Source of the DNA: Synechococcus sp. PCC 7335
GTDB lineage: Bacteria > Cyanobacteriota > Cyanobacteriia > Phormidesmidales > Phormidesmidaceae
DNA length: 64,000 bases
Assembly (NCBI RefSeq): GCF_000155595.1
Contig: NZ_DS989904.1
Location: forward strand, 3,502,997 to 3,566,996
Direction: 5' to 3'
The notes under the pieces are model-generated. The model saw only the letters and a program-made list of their open reading frames with translations. It was not told the DNA's origin and made no database searches. Of this stretch, positions 47,201 through 54,390 are shown in pieces. Both the position numbers and the translations under genes were made by a program. The first letter of the stretch is position 1. The number at the start of each line of letters is the position of its first letter.

Positions 47201-47376
47201 GCAATATCAACCGATGCCTGCAAGACAGGGTCGGTAGGATCGGCAATGCTAATAGCCTGGAGCTCCGTGCCCCCAGACACAGCGTACAGAAGCTCTCGCC
47301 CAGTATCGTAGGTGATAATCTCAGCGCCATTTTCGCCTGCATCAAAACTACCGACTCTTGACAAAGACAGTGACAT
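41284..47376 (-). CDS. Large extracellular phytase-like / 5'-nucleotidase protein with CHRD insert and DUF4114 end
   Basis: This 2030-residue acidic protein starts at ATG 47376 with AAGGA upstream. The N-terminal part resembles choice-of-anchor I beta-propeller repeats interrupted by an esterase-like phytase domain (about 270-650). A calcineurin-like phosphoesterase/5'-nucleotidase follows (LLHLADQEAG, VLSSGDAFIPG, FGNHEFDAGTG), with a CHRD domain inserted at about 1100-1225 and the 5'-nucleotidase C-terminal domain at about 1400-1690. The protein ends in DUF4114 (LGDADFNDIVVSF). Asp-rich Ca-binding loops (DTDGDGDIDR, DRDGNTDNED) are present. No N-terminal signal peptide is seen, so a C-terminal-signal type I export route is likely. 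Phosphate scavenging is inferred. Confidence 0.88.
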   Translation of the reverse strand: MSLSLSRVGSFDAGENGAEIITYDTGRELLYAVSGGTELQAISIADPTDPVLQASVDIADFTPGTIAGANSIAFSESSGLIAVVLESEPVTDNGLVVVVDLAEIEVIFATDGSLTAENIADGVRVFEVGALPDMVTFTPDGSKILVANEGEPSEVVDSEGNTTFIDPEGSISIIDVSGGFAALDPQTAVSTADFTRFNGRAADLRADGVRLFPDIEDNVASDLEPEYIAVSHDGTKAFVTLQENNAIAIVDIETATVDGIQPLGLKDFSQGLPNLTTYDFDRRGNINNGSGDLLTSEGDNIELGGFSGLFFDGVNEETGNLKFLAVPDRGPNGDADGDDRPFLLPDYQARVVAFELNESTGNITITGELMLKRDDGTPITGLPNIPNIDRRAVDASGNPVDLEALAEMDAADFGADYDRIGADLESVLRAPNGSLWMVDEYRPSIYRFNENSGEIIRRYVPEGTRNQANEANLDANFERRFFGKETLPTDYRTRRANRGFEGAAFDTDNNIFYAFIQTPLSNPDRETDDDSSVIRILGIDPDTGTPVAEYLYLLEDPEVGNTVDKIGDAVYAGDGKFFVIERDSSLENNAQKFIFEVDLKGATNILSQRRIEGDTPEALSPDQLAALGVQPVTKRKVTNLASLGYLPSDKPEGIALLPDGRIAILNDNDFGLVEGAENVQLGIIDFALSNGLDASDRDGNTDNEDESDDGAINIDTEPVFGLYMPDSIASFEANGETFYVIANEGDDRGDADEAGRGEAIRLKDISDVVSFDRNGLTLDESIDQALLADDELGRLTISSIDGDTDGDGDIDRLVTYGGRSFSVLDSNGNLVFDSGDQIAQITAELAPELFNANDGSPTEFDTRSDNKGAEPEAITTGVIDGTPYAFVGLERAGGGILVFDLSDPSTPKFEQYIRDDADIAPEGLAFILAEDSPSDQALLAVANEVSATVSIHEITPSGPEDADFTLELLHLADQEAGIPALDDAPNASAVLNALKADERFDNTLVLSSGDAFIPGLFFSSSEESFGGVGRADILIQNELGIQAIAFGNHEFDAGTGVVRDLVAGEILATGLALKETQQVGDTPVPDTVAMGEFSASLKGNRLTISGEFRGLTSELAPMGDADSEGNPPSAIQLRTGNNGFNGPILRNLTVELDDEDTSAGEFAGTFDLTDAETARFLADGTYVNLSTADNPAGELRGQIDINFESPNSDGLDFAGANFPYLSSNLDFSTDENLADLVVEDDQAPKSNSIAATTVIDVNGEKIGVVGATTPTLQAISNPDDVTVLPDDFDPAPTSAQLDALAVEIQTDVDELLAANPDINKVVLLSHMQQISIERELATRLQNVDIIVAGGSNTRLVDENDILRPGDTDQGPYPIFETDAEGNPVAVVNTDGNYRYIGRLVLDFNEEGVLLTDSYDPDVSGAYATDSDGVARLDAEDLVDPEIQTIVDELREVIIAKESNVFGVSDVYLNGLRGSVRIQETNLGNLTADANLAIAKGTDPDVVISIKNGGGIRDDIGRVVVPAGGTGEAERLPNEPVPEANKPEGGISETDISNALSFNNGLTLLTVTAEELLEIIEFGVGASSPDDGNTQGRFPQVAGIEFSFDLTQSPGDRVQSLVVLDEAGNDADVIVQDSELMGDPSRSFRLVTLGFLAGGGDGYPFPMGERADVVDISLPVEAERTGGATFAPDGTEQDALAEYLLNNFATEESAFAAADTSRAKDTRLQNLAFRADTVIDEVDGSGTSFTPGNGGRTVELTALDGASAIRLSLDNIQVENASEVRVFRVGDNSDEQIGAFSILEAGLLKGSFEPSFSVHASEGDRLRFEMVASESTTTGTVSIDGDGNAALAFGDTTLSLEIDNGVGVPNLVVDSEDNDGAAALDFTSQSGNSNVRFSFFREAGFDSTVGLYVIDDLTGQVTFEGETFQVSDDGYAAAALGRAVEGLALSTNDNGFATVDAVISSDLFGTYITVEDPNFANPQTYFSFLGANNGRDHVTLLGDNAIGFEDLPGLGDADFNDIVVSFAVEPFNALR

Positions 47377-47551
47377 TCTCAAATCCTTACTTGCTTTTGA
47401 CTAACAACCTATCCGTCGACAAACGATGTACCCAGGCGTTCTTGAATCTCCGTAAAACTATCAGAGAACGTCTATCTCAAAGTAAAGAGAAGGTTATGAG
47501 GGGATTATCAGTTGGTTGTATAGCGATTTTCTGAATGTACAAGTTGTCATA

Positions 47552-47594
47552 CGAAAAAAGAAACAGGCCATGGTTTGTCTTTTAACCATGGCCT
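47552..47594 (-). terminator. Rho-independent terminator of ileS
   Basis: On the - strand, AGGCCATGGTT pairs with AACCATGGCCT (11-bp perfect stem, 8-base loop, 47565-47594). The stem is followed by GTTTCTTTTTTCG. It lies about 57 bp after the ileS stop. Confidence 0.88.
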
Positions 47595-47650
47595 ATAGAA
47601 CTAGCGCAGAACTAAGCTACAGTTGATTTCTCCAACAGTATCTAGTCGAT

Positions 47651-50575
47651 TTAGAAGTCATTAGAGAGCGCCGCTACACAGCGATCGCAGATTGTTGGAT
47701 CTTCCGACGACTCACCGACATGAGTAGAATAATTCCAGCAGCGATCGCACTTCTCACCATCTGCGTTTACCACTCCGATTGTCAAACCGTTCACTTCTAC
47801 CTGATACTTCGCTCCTGTTAGCTGATCTAGACTATCTAACAACTCCACCTGAGACACTAAGAATAGATAGCGCAGTTCATCGACGTGATTGCTTTGCGGC
47901 GTGGAGGGTGCTGTTGAATAGGCTGTCAAACTATCTGCTGAGTTCATATCCATCAGCGTGTTACGCAAAATATCATCGTTGGTATAAAGCAACAGCTTCG
48001 CTTCTAAAGAAGAGCCAATTGCTTTATCTGTTCGCGCTTGCTCTAAAACAACATTAGCCTCATCGCGAATTGTCCGTAGCTGTTGCCACTTCTCTACTAG
48101 ATCAGGCCGCTGCCAATCTTCTTTCATCTGCACCCAGCCAGATTCAAACACTGACTCACTGCCTGCCTCATACGGCAAGGCTTGCCAGATATCTTCGGCC
48201 ATATGCGAGAGAACAGGCGCGATCGCCTTTGCCAAACTCTCAATTGCCACAGATAGCACCGTCTGGCAGCTACGCCGCCGAGCCGAATTCGCCGAACTGA
48301 TATACAACCGATCCTTCGCAATATCCAAATAAAAGTTCGACAGATCGACCACGCAGAAATTCTGCACCGTCTGGAAGAACTGAAAAAACTGATACGACTC
48401 AAACGCTGTCTTCACATCAGCAAATACTTCTGTCATCCGGTGCAGCATGTACTGATCAAGATCTGGTAGCTGCTCGTAGGCGATCGCATCTCGTGACGGG
48501 TCAAAATCATGCAAGTTCCCCAACAAAAAGCGCGCCGTATTACGGATCTTGCGATACACATCCGACATCTGCTTAACGTTGCGCATACCCAAACGCATAT
48601 CGCCTGAGTAGTCCACCGAAGACACCCACAGTCGCAGCACATCGGCTCCATATGGGGGCTCCTGTTTCTTGTTGTTTCCACCTTCGATAATTACCTTAGG
48701 ATCAACGCCATTGCCCAGCGACTTACTCATCTTGCGACCATTTTCATCGAGTACGTAGCCATGAGTGAGCACCTGATGATACGGCGCATGGCCGTTAGTC
48801 GCCACGCTCGTCAGCAGACTCGACTGAAACCATCCCCGATGCTGGTCTGATCCTTCTAGATATATCTCTGCCGGATAGTCTAGTCCCTCACGCTGCTGCA
48901 CGACTGAAGCCCAGGAAGATCCTGAATCAAACCACACATCCATCGTATCGGTACCTTTGATATAGCGCTTGCCATTGTTGCGATACGCCTCGGGCAAAAG
49001 CTCATCCACACTCAGCTCCCACCAGGCATCCGCACCCTTTTTAGCCACGATTGCCTGAACATGAGCAATCGTCTCTTGAGTCATCAGCGGCTCGCCCGTT
49101 TCTTCGTCGTAGAACACTGGAATCGGTACGCCCCAGCTCCTTTGGCGAGAAATGCACCAGTCAGACCGCTCAGATACCATCGAGGTAATCCGGTTTTTAC
49201 CAGTAGCTGGAATCCACTCTACTTCGTTAATAGCATTAATGGCATCGCCGACAAAGCCCTTCACAGAAGCAAACCACTGTTCCGTAGCCCGATAGATGAC
49301 CGGCTTCTTCGTTCGCCAGTCATATGGATACTTATGGTTATACGGCTCGTGCTTCAGCAGCACTTTCTCTTCAGTGAGTACTTCAATCAGTACGTCATTT
49401 GCAGTCTTTAGCACGTTGAGCCCTTCCAGGCTGCCTGCTTCGGCTGTAAAGTTACCCCGCTCGTCCACTGGGCACAGAATAGGAAGCTCTTCTCGCTGAC
49501 CGACCGCAAAATCCTCCTGTCCATGGCCAGGCGCAGTATGTACCAAACCCGTCCCTGATTCGGTAGTAATATAGTCGCCACCGATCACAATGGGGCTGAT
49601 GCGATCAAAAGCTGCTTCCTTCGTCGCCAACGGATGACGATAGGTAGAACCGGCTAAGGATTCTCCTTTGATTTCGCCAACGATCTGTAAACCGGTGCCA
49701 AATAGATCGCTTAGTTTTTCAGCCAAATCCTTAGCCACAATCAAGTATTCAAAGGGCTCACCCGATTCGCTCTTTACCACCGCGTACGTCAGATCAGCGT
49801 TGACCGCGACCGCGACATTCGCTGGGATTGTCCAAGGAGTGGTGGTCCAAACCGCTACGCCCAAACTATCTAGATAAGGCGCCAAAGCTGACTGGGCTGA
49901 CTCTGAAGCAGTGACGACTGGAAAGGCTAGATAGATACTCGGTGAAATATGATCTTCTGGGTATTCAAGTTCTGCTTCTGCGAGTGCTGTTTGTGAAGAA
50001 GGACTCCAATGCACAGAACGTAATCCCCGGTAGATGTAGCCGTTTTCTACCATTTTGCCAAACACACCTAACTGAGCAGCCTCGTACTCAGGTAGCAGAG
50101 TCATATAAGGATGATCCCAATCACCCCATACGCCATATCGCTGAAAGCCCTCACTCTGCTTCTCTACAGTTTTTAGCGCAAACTCTTTTGCCTTCTGTCT
50201 CAATTTGATTGGCGTTAGCTCTCTTCGCTCAGAAGACTTCATCTTCTGTAACACCTTCAGTTCGATGGGCAAACCGTGGCAATCCCAACCTGGCACATAA
50301 CGCACCTTGCGACCCTGCAGAATCTGATACTTATTAACAATGTCTTTTAGAATTTTGTTCAGTGCATGGCCCATATGCAGATCGCCATTGGCATAAGGCG
50401 GCCCATCGTGCAAAATGAACGGCTCACCCGGATTTTTTTGCGCTAGGGTTTCGTAAATCTTTTTCTCTTGCCAATAGGCCTGTAGCTCTGGCTCACGCTT
50501 GACAGCATTTGCTCGCATACTGAAATTAGTTTGCGGCAGCAAGACGGTCTCTTTATAGCTCTTAGATTCACTCAC
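47651..50575 (-). CDS. ileS: Isoleucyl-tRNA synthetase
   Basis: This 974-residue class I aminoacyl-tRNA synthetase attaches isoleucine to tRNA-Ile. The HIGH motif reads HMGH in PPYANGDLHMGHALNKILKD, and the KMSKS motif is present as KMSKSLGNGVDPK. The editing (CP1) domain contains TTPWTIPANVAVAV and the GTGLVHTAPGHGQEDF block. The C-terminus has a zinc finger with four cysteines (CDRCWNYSTHVGESSEDP, then CDRC). Length and layout match bacterial-type IleS. The start is a GTG. It is followed by a strong terminator and is not in an operon with the gene downstream. Confidence 0.97.
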   Translation of the reverse strand: MSESKSYKETVLLPQTNFSMRANAVKREPELQAYWQEKKIYETLAQKNPGEPFILHDGPPYANGDLHMGHALNKILKDIVNKYQILQGRKVRYVPGWDCHGLPIELKVLQKMKSSERRELTPIKLRQKAKEFALKTVEKQSEGFQRYGVWGDWDHPYMTLLPEYEAAQLGVFGKMVENGYIYRGLRSVHWSPSSQTALAEAELEYPEDHISPSIYLAFPVVTASESAQSALAPYLDSLGVAVWTTTPWTIPANVAVAVNADLTYAVVKSESGEPFEYLIVAKDLAEKLSDLFGTGLQIVGEIKGESLAGSTYRHPLATKEAAFDRISPIVIGGDYITTESGTGLVHTAPGHGQEDFAVGQREELPILCPVDERGNFTAEAGSLEGLNVLKTANDVLIEVLTEEKVLLKHEPYNHKYPYDWRTKKPVIYRATEQWFASVKGFVGDAINAINEVEWIPATGKNRITSMVSERSDWCISRQRSWGVPIPVFYDEETGEPLMTQETIAHVQAIVAKKGADAWWELSVDELLPEAYRNNGKRYIKGTDTMDVWFDSGSSWASVVQQREGLDYPAEIYLEGSDQHRGWFQSSLLTSVATNGHAPYHQVLTHGYVLDENGRKMSKSLGNGVDPKVIIEGGNNKKQEPPYGADVLRLWVSSVDYSGDMRLGMRNVKQMSDVYRKIRNTARFLLGNLHDFDPSRDAIAYEQLPDLDQYMLHRMTEVFADVKTAFESYQFFQFFQTVQNFCVVDLSNFYLDIAKDRLYISSANSARRRSCQTVLSVAIESLAKAIAPVLSHMAEDIWQALPYEAGSESVFESGWVQMKEDWQRPDLVEKWQQLRTIRDEANVVLEQARTDKAIGSSLEAKLLLYTNDDILRNTLMDMNSADSLTAYSTAPSTPQSNHVDELRYLFLVSQVELLDSLDQLTGAKYQVEVNGLTIGVVNADGEKCDRCWNYSTHVGESSEDPTICDRCVAALSNDF

Positions 50576-50728
50576 GAGGGATCACGGGTATGCGTTGGAA
50601 CTTGCGAAATTTAAATGATTGATGGGCTTGGACTAGCTGTCTATGTTTCAAAGCAGGTTAAAACTTTGAACTGCAGTAGGAGCTGTCTAGATTAGGACAT
50701 TTTGCCTCGAAGTCTGGCTCGCTTCAAG

Positions 50729-51862
50729 TCAATCAATCCAATCGCCGTCATCATCGTCATCGAAGCGGCGCTTACTAAAGTCTTCGGCTTCAGCTTCAGC
50801 TTCGTCTTCGGTTGTGTGTTCAGCTTTGCTTTCGTTTGGACCTAAAGACGAGTCTCTCCTAGGAATTTCAATCACTGGCTTCGATGGTTTGGCCTGAGTA
50901 AGTGATCGCGCCACATCTCTTATCCATCCGAACAAAATTATCGGAACAGCCAACAAAGATGGCTTTTGTGGCGATCGCACCACACTCACTCTATCAGGAG
51001 CCGTTTCACCCACTTTAGCTTCTAGATCGTTGTCCCAGTCATCAACTGCGTCCTCAAACCAATCTTTGTCAACAGCTTCTGTATTTGATTCTTTGATATC
51101 AGAATCTTCAGCTCTCGCTGACTTGACCTTAGGCGCTACCCTTTCGGGCTCTATCTTCTGATGTGTCGTTTCAGACTCTCTTTCGATCTCAGTAGCGACA
51201 CCTTCCTCAATCATTGTAGATCCTGATTCTATAGGTTGAGTACGCTTGGAGTCGGTGGGCACTTCTGGTTGAATAGCAAGCACCTCCGCGATCGCAGATG
51301 GCGGATCAATATGGTCTACTTCCGAAACAAGGGTTTCTATATCTTCCGCAGAAGCCAAACTCTCTTGAGCATCACTATCTAAAGCACCATCTTCAACGAA
51401 TTCATAGTCGTACAGCGGTCGCCTGCGAGGATCCAGACTTGGATTCAGTCCTTGGCGTAATCGCTCAGTAGAAGCCCCTTCTATAGGCCGATCTTTTAGG
51501 GTCGCTGGTCGTACAGTATCAGAGGGTGCAATCCGCAGTTGATTCAACCTACTTTTTGCCCAATCACTCACTACCTCCGGTGTCAGTACAATCGGTGTCT
51601 GCTGAGAAACAGGTGTCTTTTCACGGCGCACCGTCAGCGTCTGCCAACCTAACCCCATGAGCAAAGCCACCGAAACCATCTGACCCAATAAAACAACTGG
51701 TGTCATCTGCTGCGCACCAAACCACAGAGCCGCGGCGTACAGTAGACCCAAACCACTCCACACAAAATCAGAACGGCGATGAACCTCTGGATACACAAAA
51801 GCCGCCATATAAAAGGTAAAGCTGCCTAGCCCTAGCAGCGCAGCCAAAACATTTGCGAGCAT
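50729..51862 (-). CDS. ycf66: Ycf66-family membrane protein
   Basis: This 377-residue protein begins at ATG 51862; an in-frame TTG lies two codons upstream. The first 100 residues form the Ycf66 N-terminal domain with three hydrophobic segments (LANVLAALLGLGSFTFYMAAF, then FVWSGLGLLYAAALWFGAQQ, then VVLLGQMVSVALLMGLGWQT). The rest is an acidic, Glu/Ser-rich low-complexity tail with a short hydrophobic piece (SLLAVPIILFGWI) and a DDDDDGDWID end. Ycf66 is conserved in cyanobacteria and some plastids, of unknown function. The long acidic tail is common in cyanobacterial members. Confidence 0.9.
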   Translation of the reverse strand: MLANVLAALLGLGSFTFYMAAFVYPEVHRRSDFVWSGLGLLYAAALWFGAQQMTPVVLLGQMVSVALLMGLGWQTLTVRREKTPVSQQTPIVLTPEVVSDWAKSRLNQLRIAPSDTVRPATLKDRPIEGASTERLRQGLNPSLDPRRRPLYDYEFVEDGALDSDAQESLASAEDIETLVSEVDHIDPPSAIAEVLAIQPEVPTDSKRTQPIESGSTMIEEGVATEIERESETTHQKIEPERVAPKVKSARAEDSDIKESNTEAVDKDWFEDAVDDWDNDLEAKVGETAPDRVSVVRSPQKPSLLAVPIILFGWIRDVARSLTQAKPSKPVIEIPRRDSSLGPNESKAEHTTEDEAEAEAEDFSKRRFDDDDDGDWID

Positions 51863-51984
51863 TGTCAACCGCTTACAGACCCTAACTATTGTGTCGGATC
51901 AAGGTCAATTTGACACTCATTCAGGCAGGTTTAGTCAGCGCAATTTCGATTCAGGATGGTTTTAGTGACCTGCTTCCACGGTCG

Positions 51985-53040
51985 TCACATCGCACCAGAA
52001 TCTTTACTAAAAAGTACAAGCACTGTCTTAATAATCAGCTGAGCGTCGTACATCAGGCTCCACTTGCGCTGATACTGCAAGTCTAACCGGACCACATCCT
52101 CAAAATCAGTCACTGTAGAACGGCCATTCACCTGCCATTCGCCAGTCATTCCTGGCTTTACATTCAATCGCTGCCACTGAGAAACTTCATACTGTTCAAT
52201 CTCATCTGGCGTTGGGGGGCGCGTCCCCACTAGGCTCATGTCTCCAATCAACACATTCCAAAACTGAGGAAACTCATCTAGGCTCGTACGGCGCAAAAAC
52301 CTACCAATTCTAGTGACACGAGGATCGTTTTCATTTTTAAACAGTGGGCCCTCGACTTTATTAGCAACCTCTTGTTTCCTCGCCTCTGCGTCCGTCACCA
52401 TCGAGCGAAATTTCCAAATCTCAAAGCGCTGGCCTAACCAAGAGCACCGAACCTGACTGAACAGAATCGGGCCCCCATCGTCTAGTTTTATGATGATGCC
52501 AATCACCACATACAAAACAGCTGTGATGGCTAGACCGACGAGCGCACCCGTAATATCCATAGCTCGCTTAGCCTTTGAGCGCACGGAAGGATGGGTTTCT
52601 GGTTGATTCTCTAATTTATTTTTGACTAGAGAAGCACGAACAGGCTCGGATTGACTAGCAGAGCAAACATCCGACTCAGCTTCTTCGACAACTTCTTTGA
52701 TAGAAAAGACTTCATCCAACCCTGTCAATGACAGCGCCATCATTACCTGAGAAGGGACATTGACTAGCTGAAGCTGAGCCGATTTGGACTGACAGAGCTT
52801 GTGACAGATAACCAGCGCACCGATACCACTACTATCTATGAACTGAGTCTTTGTAAAGTCAAGTATGATTTCCTTTAACGCTGGCTGCTTCTCAAAAGCC
52901 TGCTGACAACTTTGTTCGAAGGCAACCGCTTCGACTAAAGTAAAGGCTTTGCTAAGATAAATAATTCCTACAGACTCAACTATTGCAGCGTCGAAGCTAG
53001 CCTGACTAGAAGAAGTCGTAGAGTCATCATGACTGACCAT
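51985..53040 (-). CDS. STAS domain fused to bacterial sugar transferase
   Basis: This 351-residue protein has an N-terminal STAS/anti-anti-sigma domain (about 20-115) with the phosphorylatable Ser motif QFIDSSGIGAL. After a linker, a bacterial sugar transferase domain (about 155-350) begins KRAMDITGALVGL, with one membrane helix, then GQRFEIWKFRSMV, RRTSLDEFPQFWNVLIGDMS and VKPGMTGEWQVNGRS. The transferase family moves a phospho-sugar to undecaprenyl phosphate to start polysaccharide synthesis. The fusion suggests that a serine kinase/phosphatase partner-switching pathway controls the enzyme. The ATG is directly preceded by a 15-bp tandem duplication. No Wzx/Wzy-type genes are nearby. Confidence 0.9.
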   Translation of the reverse strand: MVSHDDSTTSSSQASFDAAIVESVGIIYLSKAFTLVEAVAFEQSCQQAFEKQPALKEIILDFTKTQFIDSSGIGALVICHKLCQSKSAQLQLVNVPSQVMMALSLTGLDEVFSIKEVVEEAESDVCSASQSEPVRASLVKNKLENQPETHPSVRSKAKRAMDITGALVGLAITAVLYVVIGIIIKLDDGGPILFSQVRCSWLGQRFEIWKFRSMVTDAEARKQEVANKVEGPLFKNENDPRVTRIGRFLRRTSLDEFPQFWNVLIGDMSLVGTRPPTPDEIEQYEVSQWQRLNVKPGMTGEWQVNGRSTVTDFEDVVRLDLQYQRKWSLMYDAQLIIKTVLVLFSKDSGAM

Positions 53041-53070
53041 AGTTAAGATAATTTCAGTTAAGATAATTTC
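53041..53070. repeat. Perfect 15-bp tandem duplication at a start codon
   Basis: AGTTAAGATAATTTC occurs at 53041-53055 and 53056-53070. On the coding (-) strand it occupies the ribosome-binding position of the STAS-sugar transferase gene. Confidence 0.95.
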
Positions 53071-53360
53071 TGTCGATATAGCTTTGCACAGACTCTGTAC
53101 TGACCTTGCTTGTATTAAACATACCCCAGCGTCCCTTCGCGCATAGATTCTATATTTTGTCTTCTTAAAATCTGCACAAGCTTATGCACAAACTTGAAAA
53201 GGTATCTGTCTTTAGTTCGTAGATTTGTTGTCAAAAATTAAGCTCCACCCGTCCGGGCATAGCAATCTCTTTCGTTCAGATACCCGCGACCTGGACAAGC
53301 TGAGCCCTGAGGGAAATCTCAACCCACTTTCGCTTGCGTATCGCCGACAGGATAGGACTA
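53041..53360. other. 320-bp intergenic region with 15-bp tandem duplication
   Basis: This is the upstream region of the STAS-sugar transferase gene. AGTTAAGATAATTTC is duplicated at 53041-53070, right against the ATG. A GC-rich patch with a CCCGTCCGGG palindrome (about 53249-53258) is the only other structure I noticed. I see no gene. Confidence 0.6.
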
Positions 53361-54158
53361 CTAGCGTAGGGGCCACCACGTAACTTTGTCTCTCGTTGCT
53401 CCATACACCGCCTTCATTCCTTCTGGATCGCTGACGCGAACTAGGTCTGCTGTAGCCTCTGACTTTGTACTGGCTTTTAAAAGACCTGCCTTAGTCATTC
53501 CCTTTAGGACCTGCTCTACGGTACGGTGATTAAGTTGGCAGGCTCTAGCAATAATATCAATCGGCAAATCAAAGCTAAAGATACCGTCTTTACTAGGTTG
53601 GTTGCCTAGCGATCGCTCTTGGTAGATTAAGGCTCGTAGCAGGGCTGCTACCGCCTGAGGCGGATAGGTACTGCAGTTGAGCAAATGGTATCGAAACTTT
53701 TCTCGAAGCTCAAATAGCAGCGTGTAGCGCGCCTGAAAGTCATCACTGCTTTGATAGAGCGCTTGAATCGCAGCCTGGGGAATTTTGACGACATCCGTTG
53801 TTTTGTAAGCTTCGACTAAACTGGGAAAGCCATGATAGATCTGACCATAGCTAACGTTTAGATTCAACATCCCAAAGCAACCTCCCACATAGATTAGAGC
53901 GATCACCCGGTCGAGCGGCGCACTACGAACAATCACAGGGCCTCCACCTAGGATTACATAGAGATCATCTAGTGGTGTATCAGGTAGGTGAGCAGTGTAG
54001 ATTGGGCGGCTAGCATAGAGCTTTTCTAGTACGCAGCTCGCTGGGTTTATTTGCTTAGAAAGTTCCTGAGTGTCTAATCCTCGAAACAAAAAGCAGTGCT
54101 GAGTGAGTGTGCTTATCCAACTGTCAGCAGGAGCAGCCTGTGCATTTTTCTGTGTCAA
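53361..54158 (-). CDS. Crp/Fnr-family transcriptional regulator
   Basis: This 265-residue protein has a cNMP-binding-like beta-barrel (about 20-150, with IYVGGCFGMLNLN near the phosphate-cassette position) and a C-terminal winged helix (FSFDLPIDIIARACQLNHRT, then VEQVLKGMTKAGLL). The barrel lacks a clear GELAL/RxS phosphate cassette, so cAMP binding is doubtful, and no Fe-S cysteine cluster is seen. An effector could be another small molecule, or none. It lies between the sugar transferase gene and ppc on the same strand. The target genes are unknown. Confidence 0.85.
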   Translation of the reverse strand: MTQKNAQAAPADSWISTLTQHCFLFRGLDTQELSKQINPASCVLEKLYASRPIYTAHLPDTPLDDLYVILGGGPVIVRSAPLDRVIALIYVGGCFGMLNLNVSYGQIYHGFPSLVEAYKTTDVVKIPQAAIQALYQSSDDFQARYTLLFELREKFRYHLLNCSTYPPQAVAALLRALIYQERSLGNQPSKDGIFSFDLPIDIIARACQLNHRTVEQVLKGMTKAGLLKASTKSEATADLVRVSDPEGMKAVYGATRDKVTWWPLR

Positions 54159-54329
54159 TTCGATATGGCCTGCTAGAGCTTCTTCCCTATTCTGGCATGT
54201 GTCTTAAGGTGATCGCATAGCTTTATATCTAGAACTACAACCAGAGGCCAACAGGAGCAAAACTGCCACAAAACAATACAGCCGCTTCACATTGCTACGA
54301 CTGTTTTGCGCCGTGAGGCCAGGTTAATC

Positions 54330-54355
54330 CCAAATGTGCCTGCCAAATGTGCCTG
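54330..54355. repeat. Perfect 13-bp tandem duplication
   Basis: CCAAATGTGCCTG occurs at 54330-54342 and 54343-54355, in the gap just after the ppc stop (on the - strand). Confidence 0.95.
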
Positions 54356-54390
54356 CAATTTATTCCTGCAAAGGCTTCCTATACGAAAAG

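Noticed and set aside
41284..47376. Splitting the large protein into separate genes
   Set aside because: The frame is open without interruption and the domains follow a logical order, so one gene is the simplest reading.
53240..53340. GC-rich patch that might be a riboswitch or small RNA
   Set aside because: The CCCGTCCGGG palindrome has a loop too short to fold and I could not match any known riboswitch core.
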